Part shown: positions 53,978 through 61,428 of the stretch, piece after piece | How the letters are laid out: each line of letters opens with the position of its first letter | Position numbering within the stretch: position 1 is the stretch's first letter | Source: an uncultured Muribaculaceae bacterium | Lineage (GTDB): Bacteria > Bacteroidota > Bacteroidia > Bacteroidales > Muribaculaceae | Reading direction: 5' to 3' | Length of the DNA: 64,000 bases | Assembly (NCBI GenBank): GCA_947525975.1 | Contig: CANNVE010000001.1 | Span: 1 to 64,000, forward strand | Notes under the pieces: model-generated | Databases searched by the model: none | What the model saw: the letters and a program-made list of their open reading frames with translations, nothing else | What the model was told of the DNA's origin: nothing | Position numbers and translations under genes: made by a program

Positions 53978-54730
53978 ATGAGCACTGACACCCCCGCAAC
54001 CGAAAAATGGACCGAGATTGAGCACCTGCCCGAATGGGATGAGGAATTTTATGACGTATACACCGCCAAGAAGTTCGGCAAATGGGTCATGCTCAAAACA
54101 TTGCGCCCAGAATTGAGAGACAACCCGGAGTATCAGGCCATGATCGAGAAGGAATTTGACGTGCGCTACAACCTGGCCCATCCCAATATCGTCATGATCA
54201 ATGACTTCGAGGATGTCCCGGGCATAGGCCGATGCATCATCACGGATGACGTCTACGGCAAGTCGCTGCGCACTCTCATCGACGAAGGCGGTGTCACGCC
54301 CCACCACATCGACCAGATCAAGCATCAGCTCGTCAGCGCCATATCATACATCCAGGCTAACCACATCGTGCACCGCGCCATCCGCCCGGAGACCATCATC
54401 TTCACCGAGAACATCGAGAATCTGAAGTTGATAGATGTCGGATTTGACCAGAAAAGCAAGCTGAAGCCTTCGCTGGTGAGCGAGGACATATACAACTACG
54501 GCATGATCGTGCGCGAGATGCTCGACAAGAGCGGCATCCAGGACCAGAATCTGCGGCATGTGGCCGACCGCTGCCTCGACCCCGACCCTGACAGGCGATT
54601 CCTATCCACCGAATCGCTGCACATGGCCATCGAAGGTACATCTACCGCCAAGGTCTACATGCTCATGATCATTTTCCTGATAACGATGATCGCCATACTC
54701 GGCATAATCATTGTCACGCTCCACGTGTGA
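53978..54730 (+). CDS. Membrane-anchored Ser/Thr protein-kinase-like protein, probable pseudokinase
   Basis: A 250-residue protein with an eukaryotic-type kinase fold (about 20-220) and one C-terminal membrane helix (about 227-248), kinase domain cytosolic. The beta3 lysine (Lys40 in MLKTLRPE) and an alphaC glutamate (Glu57 or Glu59) are present. The glycine-rich loop is not recognisable, the catalytic HRD reads HRA (132-134, Asp replaced by Ala), the following K-x-x-N becomes R-P-E-T, and DFG reads DVG (Asp153). It lacks the catalytic base, so it is probably inactive or atypical and may act as a binding scaffold. A GNAT-like gene follows 46 bp later. Confidence 0.75.
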   Translation: MSTDTPATEKWTEIEHLPEWDEEFYDVYTAKKFGKWVMLKTLRPELRDNPEYQAMIEKEFDVRYNLAHPNIVMINDFEDVPGIGRCIITDDVYGKSLRTLIDEGGVTPHHIDQIKHQLVSAISYIQANHIVHRAIRPETIIFTENIENLKLIDVGFDQKSKLKPSLVSEDIYNYGMIVREMLDKSGIQDQNLRHVADRCLDPDPDRRFLSTESLHMAIEGTSTAKVYMLMIIFLITMIAILGIIIVTLHV

Positions 54731-54776
54731 CATCCGGTTTTTTCATCATTACTGTTAGTTTTTCCACAAACCTAAA

Positions 54777-55910
54777 ATGTCAGATATAGATATACGCGCA
54801 GTAAAGCCCACCAAGGCCGAATATACGAAATACACCCAATTTGGCATTGACCTTTACAAGGGAAATCCTTGCTTCGTGCCGCCATTGGTAATGGACGACG
54901 TCAACACGCTGCTCCCCGACAAAAATCCCGCATTCGAATTCTGCGAATCGCAATCGTGGATGGCCTACGCCGACGGGCGCCCTGTTGGTCGCATCACCGC
55001 CATCATCAACCGCAAAGCCAATGAGAAATTCGGCGAGAAGGCCGCCCGCTTCGGATTCGTCGACTTCATCGAGGATTTTGACGTGGCAAAGGCTCTCTTC
55101 GACACAGCCGAGGCTTGGGCCCGCGAGAAAGGAATGACCAAGATAGCAGGCCCGCTCGGATTCTCAGACATGGATCACGAAGGAATGCTCACATTCGGAT
55201 TCGACGAAATGAGCACGATGGCCACAATCTACAACTACCCCTACTATCCCGAATTTGTGGAAAGGCTCGGCTTCCGCAAAGAAGTGGACTATGTCGAATA
55301 CCGCATCACCGTGCCCGAGCAGGTGCCCGAAAAATACGCCCGCATCGCATCCATCGTGGAGCGCCGCTTCAACCTGAAGGTCAAGCGCATGCCTTCGCGC
55401 AAAGAGCTCGCCGCCCGATACGGCCAGGCCATCTTCGACCTCATCAACGAGGCCTACAGCGGCCTGTACGGCTACGTATCCCTTTCGCCCCGGCAGATAC
55501 AGCACTATATCAAGATGTATCTCGGCATCCTCAAGCTCGACAACATATGCCTCATCGTTGACGAAAACGACAGCCTCGTGTGCGTGGGCATCTCCATGCC
55601 ATCGATGTCGCAGGCCCTGCGCAAAAGCGGCGGCCGACTGTTCCCCTTCGGCTGGTGGCATCTGATGCGCGGCCTATCGGGCAATACCGACGTCGTTGAC
55701 CTGCTGTTGATAGCCGTAAAGCCCGAGTATCAGTCAAAGGGCGTGAACGCCATGCTCTTCAACGAACTTATACCCGCTTTCAACTCCCATGGATACCGCA
55801 TAGCCGAGAGCAACGTAGAGCTCGAGGGCAACGAGAATGTGCAGAAGCAATGGGACTATTTCGAGCGCAGGCTTCACCGCCGCCGCAGGGTATACACCAA
55901 AGACCTGTAA
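54777..55910 (+). CDS. GNAT-like N-acetyltransferase-fold protein
   Basis: A 377-residue cytosolic protein. The N-terminal part (VKPTKAEYTKYTQFGIDLYKGNPCFVPPL) and GRITAIINRKANEKFGEK, GFVDFIEDFDVAKALFDTAEAWAREKGMTKIAGPLGFSDMDHEG match a bacterial family with GCN5-type acyltransferase folds (YghO-like). The second half repeats the fold loosely (LLLIAVKPEYQSKGVNAMLFNELIPAFNSHGYRIAESNVELEGNENVQ). Substrate and acyl donor are unknown. The short gap after the pseudokinase gene and the absence of a promoter suggest one operon. Confidence 0.7.
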   Translation: MSDIDIRAVKPTKAEYTKYTQFGIDLYKGNPCFVPPLVMDDVNTLLPDKNPAFEFCESQSWMAYADGRPVGRITAIINRKANEKFGEKAARFGFVDFIEDFDVAKALFDTAEAWAREKGMTKIAGPLGFSDMDHEGMLTFGFDEMSTMATIYNYPYYPEFVERLGFRKEVDYVEYRITVPEQVPEKYARIASIVERRFNLKVKRMPSRKELAARYGQAIFDLINEAYSGLYGYVSLSPRQIQHYIKMYLGILKLDNICLIVDENDSLVCVGISMPSMSQALRKSGGRLFPFGWWHLMRGLSGNTDVVDLLLIAVKPEYQSKGVNAMLFNELIPAFNSHGYRIAESNVELEGNENVQKQWDYFERRLHRRRRVYTKDL

Positions 55911-55942
55911 CTTTTATCTAACTAAAATAATAGATCTACAGC

Positions 55943-57625
55943 ATGAAACACCTCTACCTCCACCGACTTTTCGCGATTATCGCGATCTGCATGGCCGCAT
56001 CGGCGGCCCGTGCCGAAATTCCGGCTGGCTACTACAATTCAATCGACGGCAAGAAAGACGCCCAGCTTAAGACCGCCGTATTCCAGGTGATACACAATCT
56101 CACCCGCATATCCTCTTATCAGGATCTGCCCAAGTATTTCCAGAAGACCGACGTATATCCCGAGTCAAGAAGATGGTGGGATATGTACAGCGACATCCCA
56201 TTCTACGCCCCAAGCTTCAGCGGCCTCAACCGCGAGCACTCATTCCCCAAGAGCTGGTGGGGAGGACTCACAAACGTCAACGCATACGTTGACCTCAACC
56301 ACCTTTATCCCTCGGAGATGAAGGCCAACACCGCTAAGAGCAATTACCCCCTCGGAGAGGTAGACACCAAATATGAAATGAACTTCAATAACGGCATCTG
56401 CAAAGTGGGATACGCAGTGGCCGGACAGGGCGGCGGAGCCAAATACGTGTTTGAGCCGGCCGACGAATACAAAGGCGACTTCGCCCGCACTTACTTCTAC
56501 ATGGTCACCTGCTATCAGGACTATACCTGGAGCCAGAAAAACATGTACATGCTGCAGCAGAACACCTATCCCACCCTCACAGGCTGGGCCGTGGAGCTGC
56601 TGCTGAAATGGAACCGCGAAGACCCCGTGTCGCAGAAGGAGAGAGACCGCAACGAGCAGGTATATCTGGCGCAGAACAACCGCAACCCCTTCATCGACTT
56701 CCACTCGCTCGCCGAGTATATCTGGGGCGAGCATAAGGGCGAGCCATTCGACATAAAGCAAGCCGGAGGCAGCACCGTAGAGCCCGGCGGCGACCCCGTG
56801 CTCATCACTCCGGTGCAGGACATGGCGCTTGATTTCGGCCAGGTGGCCCTCGGCAAGTCAGTGACCGCAAAGATGTTCTTCAAAGGCGAATACCTCAAAG
56901 GCAATCTCTCGCTGCGCGTCTACAAGGACAATTACACCTATTTCTCAATCCCGTCAAAAACCATCGCCGCCAGCCTCGTCAACGCCGCCGACGGATACTG
57001 GCTCAACATCACCTACACACCCACCGAGCTGGGCGAGCACTCGGCCCGACTGCTCATTTCAGGATATGACGGCAGCAAATCAAGAGGCGTAGCACTCATA
57101 GGCGAGTGCCTGCCCGTGCCTACTTTGAGCGCATGTACAGCCCTTGCCGCGTCTGACATCACCTCCGATTCTTACCTGGCATCGTGGACATGCCCCGACG
57201 ACGTGGTGGACTATTACGAAGTCACCCGCACGATGTATGTCGGCGGCTCAAGCAAGGAAGAGAAGCTTGTGGCCGAAGGCACCGAGCTCACCATCAACGA
57301 TTTTGACGAAAGCGACAGCGAGAGCTATTACGTGCGCAGCGTGCGCCTTGGCTATTACAGCGACCCGTCGAACGTGGTGTTCGTCGATCACCTCGGCATC
57401 TCGGGCGTGACCACCGACCAGCCCATGTACGCCATAGGCCAGGAAGGCGGCATACGCATCGCCTGCAGCGCGCCGCAGACAGGATGCCGCGTATACGACA
57501 TCGCCGGGCGCCTCGCCGCCGAGCTGCCGCAGGTGGAAAACAACACCGAGATCTCACTCCCGCAAGGCGTATACATCGTCACCACCGACCAATGCTCCAA
57601 GCCTTCGCGCGTGGCAGTGCGCTGA
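55943..57625 (+). CDS. Secreted endonuclease I family nuclease with sorting-type tail
   Basis: A 560-residue secreted nuclease (signal peptide 1-24). The catalytic domain (about 28-265) is of the endonuclease I/NucM His-Me-finger type: NREHSFPKSWWGG (96-108, catalytic His99), DLNHLYPSEMKAN (117-129, His120) and NRNPFIDFHSLAEYIWG (246-262). Two beta-sandwich regions follow: one around 290-390 and a fibronectin-III-like one (about 395-490). The last 65 residues (GCRVYDIAGRLAAELP, LPQGVYIVTTDQ) look like a type IX sorting tail. It probably degrades extracellular or surface DNA or RNA for nutrients. It follows the GNAT-like gene by 32 bp. Confidence 0.9.
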   Translation: MKHLYLHRLFAIIAICMAASAARAEIPAGYYNSIDGKKDAQLKTAVFQVIHNLTRISSYQDLPKYFQKTDVYPESRRWWDMYSDIPFYAPSFSGLNREHSFPKSWWGGLTNVNAYVDLNHLYPSEMKANTAKSNYPLGEVDTKYEMNFNNGICKVGYAVAGQGGGAKYVFEPADEYKGDFARTYFYMVTCYQDYTWSQKNMYMLQQNTYPTLTGWAVELLLKWNREDPVSQKERDRNEQVYLAQNNRNPFIDFHSLAEYIWGEHKGEPFDIKQAGGSTVEPGGDPVLITPVQDMALDFGQVALGKSVTAKMFFKGEYLKGNLSLRVYKDNYTYFSIPSKTIAASLVNAADGYWLNITYTPTELGEHSARLLISGYDGSKSRGVALIGECLPVPTLSACTALAASDITSDSYLASWTCPDDVVDYYEVTRTMYVGGSSKEEKLVAEGTELTINDFDESDSESYYVRSVRLGYYSDPSNVVFVDHLGISGVTTDQPMYAIGQEGGIRIACSAPQTGCRVYDIAGRLAAELPQVENNTEISLPQGVYIVTTDQCSKPSRVAVR

Positions 57626-57670
57626 CGGCCTGCGACACCGCATAGCACAATCGATATTTTAACATATTTT

Positions 57671-57715
57671 GACGCGCGAGGCTCTAAACCATCCCAAGCC
57701 TCGCGCGTCTTATTT
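57671..57715 (+). terminator. Terminator after the endonuclease gene
   Basis: A 13-bp perfect stem GACGCGCGAGGCT / AGCCTCGCGCGTC with a 13-nt loop, then TTATTT. Confidence 0.85.
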
Positions 57716-57802
57716 AAGGCCATCCACCCCGAGCTTCAATGCCTGGCGGCGCCGGCCACATTACCAATCCTGACCATTACGAATCTTTAAATCCTTGACA
57801 AA

Positions 57803-58510
57803 GTGCGGAAATTAGTCATATCCCTGCTCATCTCATTTTTTGCAGTAGCGGCCAATGCGGCCAACAAACTCGACATACACAAGCCCGATCTTGAAAAGAT
57901 AAAGAAAGAGACCCTCGATCCTAGATCGAAGCACACATACGCCAAGCTCCTCAACAAATTCATGAGCAATGACACCATCATGACCACCGAGGACTTTGAA
58001 TATTTCTACTACGGCACTCTGTTTCAGGAAGACTACGACCCATACCGCCCCGCCTACGACCAGGCAGAGCTGGAGCGCGTATCGCCTCTCTACTACAAGA
58101 CATCGCATTCACGCGCCGAGCTCGAACAGATGGAGACTTACGCTAAAAAAGCGCTTGAAGACAATCCGCTCGACCTCGTGCAGCTCAAAAACCTCATTTT
58201 CGTCTACGAAAAAAAGCAGAAGGTCAACCTCGCAAAAATCTGGAAAAACAAACTCAACCACCTGCTGCTGGCAATAGCGCAGTCAGGCACCGGCGCCGAC
58301 CCCGACAATGCATGGACGGTGGTCTACCCAAAGCATGAATTTGAATTTCTCAACATATCGGGCCTCGTAGTCGAAGGCAGTGAATTCCAAGCCCCCTACT
58401 ACGAAAAATTCAACATCAAGACAAAATCAGAGAAAGACCCGTCCGCCTACTACTTCAACCTCCAGCCCGTGCTTGAGCAATACTACAAAAAGCATCCGTC
58501 AGAACGCTGA
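57803..58510 (+). CDS. DUF4919-like secreted protein
   Basis: A 235-residue protein starting at GTG (RKLVISLLISFFAVAANA is a clean signal peptide, which fixes the start). The mature part is helical and charged: FMSNDTIMTTEDFEYFYYGTLFQEDYDPYRPAYDQ, LEDNPLDLVQLKNLIFVYEKKQKVNLAKIWKNKLNHLLLAIAQSGTG, AWTVVYPKHEFEFLNISGLVVEG, ending YYFNLQPVLEQYYKK. I recognise the pattern as DUF4919, a Bacteroidetes family of unknown function with TPR-like features. The stop codon lies inside the first unit of a TGAATGC-type repeat. Confidence 0.75.
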   Translation: MRKLVISLLISFFAVAANAANKLDIHKPDLEKIKKETLDPRSKHTYAKLLNKFMSNDTIMTTEDFEYFYYGTLFQEDYDPYRPAYDQAELERVSPLYYKTSHSRAELEQMETYAKKALEDNPLDLVQLKNLIFVYEKKQKVNLAKIWKNKLNHLLLAIAQSGTGADPDNAWTVVYPKHEFEFLNISGLVVEGSEFQAPYYEKFNIKTKSEKDPSAYYFNLQPVLEQYYKKHPSER

Positions 58511-58562
58511 ATTAATGCTGAATGCTGAATGCTGAATTAATGCTGAATGCTGAATACTGAAT
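58508..58562. repeat. TGAATGC tandem repeat, left arm
   Basis: About six imperfect TGAATGC/TGAATTAATGC units. The first provides the TGA stop of the DUF4919-like gene. The right arm (58770-58838) is the reverse complement. Confidence 0.85.
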
Positions 58563-58573
58563 AAAACAAAAAA

Positions 58574-58590
58574 GGCTTCCGAAGGAAGCC
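58574..58590 (-). terminator. Small hairpin, probable minus-strand terminator
   Basis: GGCTTCC-gaa-GGAAGCC; on the minus strand it is followed by TTTTTTGTTTT. It could end read-through from the glycosyltransferase gene, whose stop is 240 bp away. Confidence 0.5.
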
Positions 58591-58599
58591 GAATTATCT

Positions 58600-58640
58600 T
58601 AACCCCGTATGACGCAGCGCAGCGAAGTCATGCGGGGTTA
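58600..58640. repeat. Palindromic element in intergenic repeat region
   Basis: TAACCCCGTATGAC pairs with GTCATGCGGGGTTA (one G-U pair) around a 13-nt loop of GCAGC units. No T tract. Likely a dispersed palindromic repeat. After it come GAAAGCCGAAA repeats and short ATCCGTGAAATC-type repeats up to about 58760. No gene is seen in 58511-58829. Confidence 0.7.
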
Positions 58641-58769
58641 TATCGTAATCACGAAGCAGGCATTCGTAAGAAAGCCGAAAAAGAAAGCCGAAAGAAGAAA
58701 GCCGAAAGAAGAAAAAAATCCGTGAAATCAGTGTTAATCCGTAAAATCCGTGTTATCGGGCAAATTCCG

Positions 58770-58838
58770 CATTCTACATTAATTCTGCATTCTGCATTCT
58801 GCATTCAGCATTCAGCATTAATTCTGCATTCAGCATTG
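58770..58838. repeat. GCATTCA/GCATTCT tandem repeat, right arm
   Basis: About eight ATTCTGC/ATTCAGC units, the inverted counterpart of 58508-58562. The last unit overlaps the stop codon of the minus-strand glycosyltransferase gene. Confidence 0.85.
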
Positions 58839-59582
58839 CTTCCGTAAGCCTTTCACCCGGCCAAGACGCAGCTTCACCACCCCCACCATAGCCTCTCCGA
58901 AGATGCTCGAATTCATCTTGCTCGTGCCGAGCACGCGGTTGACAAACACGATAGGCACCTCCACCACCTTGAATCCAAGCTTATAGGCCGTATACTTCAT
59001 CTCTATCTGGAATGCGTAGCCCTTGAAGCGGATCGAATCGAGATCCATGCTTTCGAGCACCCGGCGGCGATAGCACACAAATCCGGCAGTGGTGTCGCTG
59101 ACAGGCAGGCCGGTGATTATCTTCACATACAGCGACGCGTAATACGACATCAGCACCCTGCCCATAGGCCAATTCTCCACATTCACGCCCTTGCTGTATC
59201 TTGAGCCTATGGCCATGTCGGCGCCGTCGAGCACCGCCTGCCTCAGGCGCAGCAGATCAGCCGGGGAGTGCGAAAAGTCAGCGTCCATCTCGAATATGTA
59301 CTCATATCCGTTGGCCAGCGCCCACTTAAAACCGGCTATGTAAGCCGTGCCGAGCCCCAGCTTGCCCTCACGCTCAAGGATGAACACCCTGCCCGGATGC
59401 TCAGCCATCTTCGCTTTGACGATGGCCGCTGTGCCGTCGGGCGAATTATCGTCGACTATGAGCACGTCAAACGGAGGATCAAGAGCAATGACAGCCTCGA
59501 TGATGGCTGCGGCATTCTCCTTTTCGTTGTATGTAGGGATGATGACAAGGCTTTTCTCTCCTTGCCCACAGGCATTTTGCAT
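58830..59582 (-). CDS. Polyprenol phosphate mannosyltransferase-like GT2 (DPM1-like)
   Basis: A 251-residue family 2 glycosyltransferase of the dolichol/polyprenol-phosphate mannose synthase type. VIIPTYNEKEN (13-23), VDDNSPDGT (43-51), the DxD motif DAD (100-102) in FEMDADFSHSP, and GSRYSKG and RVLGTSKMN follow the DPM1 pattern. No C-terminal membrane domain is present, so it is the soluble or peripheral form. It would transfer a sugar from a nucleotide sugar to a lipid-phosphate carrier. I start at the ATG at 59582 (MQNACGQGEK). The longer frame runs across the divergent promoters into pyrC. Confidence 0.9.
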   Translation of the reverse strand: MQNACGQGEKSLVIIPTYNEKENAAAIIEAVIALDPPFDVLIVDDNSPDGTAAIVKAKMAEHPGRVFILEREGKLGLGTAYIAGFKWALANGYEYIFEMDADFSHSPADLLRLRQAVLDGADMAIGSRYSKGVNVENWPMGRVLMSYYASLYVKIITGLPVSDTTAGFVCYRRRVLESMDLDSIRFKGYAFQIEMKYTAYKLGFKVVEVPIVFVNRVLGTSKMNSSIFGEAMVGVVKLRLGRVKGLRKQC

Positions 59583-59603
59583 GACAGAGTGGATTTTATA
59601 GTG

Positions 59604-59635
59604 CAAACTTACGGAAAATTTTCGCGTACACCAAA
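59604..59635 (-). promoter_or_regulatory. Promoter of the glycosyltransferase gene
   Basis: On the minus strand, TTTG (59632-59635), exactly 20 bp, TAAGTTTG (59604-59611). Leader of about 20 nt. Divergent from the pyrC promoter. Confidence 0.7.
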
Positions 59636-59645
59636 ATTTTATTTG

Positions 59646-59653
59646 TAATTTTG
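59646..59653 (+). promoter_or_regulatory. -7 box for pyrC
   Basis: TAATTTTG, 23 bp before the ATG at 59677. Confidence 0.55.
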
Positions 59654-59676
59654 CATCATTCAAATACCCTCCTCCC

Positions 59677-61404
59677 ATGTCACGCACACTGATACACAAC
59701 GCTCGCCTTGCCGGACACGCCACTTCCGACTCCTGGATTCTGATTGAAAACGATCGCATTATCGATATCGGCTCCGGCCACGCCGACTGCATGGCCGACT
59801 CCACCTACGACGCCGGCGGTGCCCTGGTGATGCCCGGAGCCATCGACTGCCACGTGCATTTCCGCGAGCCCGGCATGGAAGCCAAGGCCGACATCGCCTC
59901 CGAAAGCCGGGCCGCCCTCAGCGGAGGCGTCACATCATTCATCGACATGCCCAACAACCGCCCGGCCACAGTCACCATTGCCGACTGGGAGGCAAAGATG
60001 AGGCTCGCAGAGGAGAAGTCATGCATCAACTACGCTTTCTTCATCGGAGCCACCAACAGCAACATCGACCAGCTGCGCCAGGCCGACTATTCGCGCATTC
60101 CGGGCGTGAAGCTTTTCATGGGATCGTCGACCGGGAATATGCTCGTGGACAATGACTCACAGATTGAGCGCATTTTCTCATCTGTTCCGGCCATAGTGGC
60201 CGTGCATTCCGAAGATCAGGACATCATCTCGGCCAACACCGCCAAAGCCCGCGCCGAATATCCGCAGGGCGGAGTGCCTGTGCGCGAGCATTCGCGCATC
60301 AGGAGCGCCGAGGCCTGCTACGCATCCACGGCAAAAGCCGTGGAGCTGGCTATCAAGCACGGACATCGCCTCCACATCTGCCACATCACCACAGCCGACT
60401 GGGAGGCAAAGATGAGGCTCGCAGAGGAGAAGTCATGCATCAACTACGCTTTCTTCATCGGAGCCACCAACAGCAACATCGACCAGCTGCGCCAGGCCGA
60501 CTATTCGCGCATTCCGGGCGTGAAGCTTTTCATGGGATCGTCGACCGGGAATATGCTCGTGGACAATGACTCACAGATTGAGCGCATTTTCTCATCTGTT
60601 CCGGCCATAGTGGCCGTGCATTCCGAAGATCAGGACATCATCTCGGCCAACACCGCCAAAGCCCGCGCCGAATATCCGCAGGGCGGAGTGCCTGTGCGCG
60701 AGCATTCGCGCATCAGGAGCGCCGAGGCCTGCTACGCATCCACGGCAAAAGCCGTGGAGCTGGCTATCAAGCACGGACATCGCCTCCACATCTGCCACAT
60801 CACCACAGCCATGGAGCTGGGGCTGCTGCAGAGCGGCCCGATAGCCGACAAGATCATCACTTCTGAAGTATCGCCCCACCACCTCATATTCTGCGACGAA
60901 GACTACGACAGACTTGGATCGCGCATAAAGATGAATCCGGCCATCAAGACCTCTGCCGACCGCGATGCTCTGCGTCGGGCCTTGGCTGACGGCCTTATCG
61001 ACATGGTGGCCACCGACCACGCTCCGCATCTGCTCTCCGAGAAGGAAGGCGACGCCCTCACAGCCGTGTCGGGGGCTCCCGCTGTGCAATTCAGCCTGCC
61101 GCTGATGCTCGACAATTTCGACGAGACCACCGTGCAGCGTGCCATGTGCGAGGCCCCGGCCCAGGTCTACGGCATCGCCGACCGAGGCTTTCTGCGCCCC
61201 GGCGCCTACGCTGACATAGCAATCATCGAATGCGGCGACGGCCACGTCATCTCTGACGATGATGTGATCAGCAAATGCGGCTGGACTCCTTACGCCGGCA
61301 CCGAAGTGCGCCATAGCGTCAAGGCTGTCTGGGTCAACGGCTGCCTCGCGTATTCCGGCGGAGACTTCCTCCCTCATCAGGCCGAGCCGCTACGGTTCGG
61401 CTGA
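59677..61404 (+). CDS. pyrC: Dihydroorotase with internal 138-residue duplication
   Basis: An amidohydrolase for the third step of pyrimidine synthesis (carbamoyl-aspartate to dihydroorotate). The metal motif HVHFREPG lies at 59-66, and VATDHAPH near 445-452. The frame encodes 575 residues, but residues 103-240 are repeated exactly at 241-378. Removing one copy leaves 437 residues, the normal length. Each copy carries the AVHSED (His177/His315) and HICHIT (His233, His236/His371, His374) metal or active-site segments, so the barrel is interrupted by an extra half-domain and the product may be inactive or partly active. The duplication is in frame with no stop. It is either a very recent mutation or an assembly error. 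Confidence 0.9.
   Translation: MSRTLIHNARLAGHATSDSWILIENDRIIDIGSGHADCMADSTYDAGGALVMPGAIDCHVHFREPGMEAKADIASESRAALSGGVTSFIDMPNNRPATVTIADWEAKMRLAEEKSCINYAFFIGATNSNIDQLRQADYSRIPGVKLFMGSSTGNMLVDNDSQIERIFSSVPAIVAVHSEDQDIISANTAKARAEYPQGGVPVREHSRIRSAEACYASTAKAVELAIKHGHRLHICHITTADWEAKMRLAEEKSCINYAFFIGATNSNIDQLRQADYSRIPGVKLFMGSSTGNMLVDNDSQIERIFSSVPAIVAVHSEDQDIISANTAKARAEYPQGGVPVREHSRIRSAEACYASTAKAVELAIKHGHRLHICHITTAMELGLLQSGPIADKIITSEVSPHHLIFCDEDYDRLGSRIKMNPAIKTSADRDALRRALADGLIDMVATDHAPHLLSEKEGDALTAVSGAPAVQFSLPLMLDNFDETTVQRAMCEAPAQVYGIADRGFLRPGAYADIAIIECGDGHVISDDDVISKCGWTPYAGTEVRHSVKAVWVNGCLAYSGGDFLPHQAEPLRFG
59983..60396 (+). repeat. pyrC tandem duplication, copy 1 (414 bp)
   Basis: Identical to 60397-60810 at every position I compared. 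A 3-bp GCC before the unit is also found at its end, giving a short microhomology at the junction. 414 bp is 138 codons, so the frame is kept. Confidence 0.95.
60397..60810 (+). repeat. pyrC tandem duplication, copy 2 (414 bp)
   Basis: Second exact copy. It ends at ...CACCACAGCC and rejoins the normal gene at ATGGAGCTGG. No synonymous change separates the copies, which argues for a very young event. Confidence 0.95.
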
Positions 61405-61428
61405 TCGCCGCACCCGCACCGGAGAACG

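Noticed and set aside
58508-58838. Repeat island as a CRISPR array
   Set aside because: Repeats are short (7-11 bp), contiguous and without unique spacers of regular length; no cas genes.
59582-59804. N-terminal extension of the glycosyltransferase
   Set aside because: The extra residues would be encoded across both divergent promoters and the start of pyrC, and have no family similarity.
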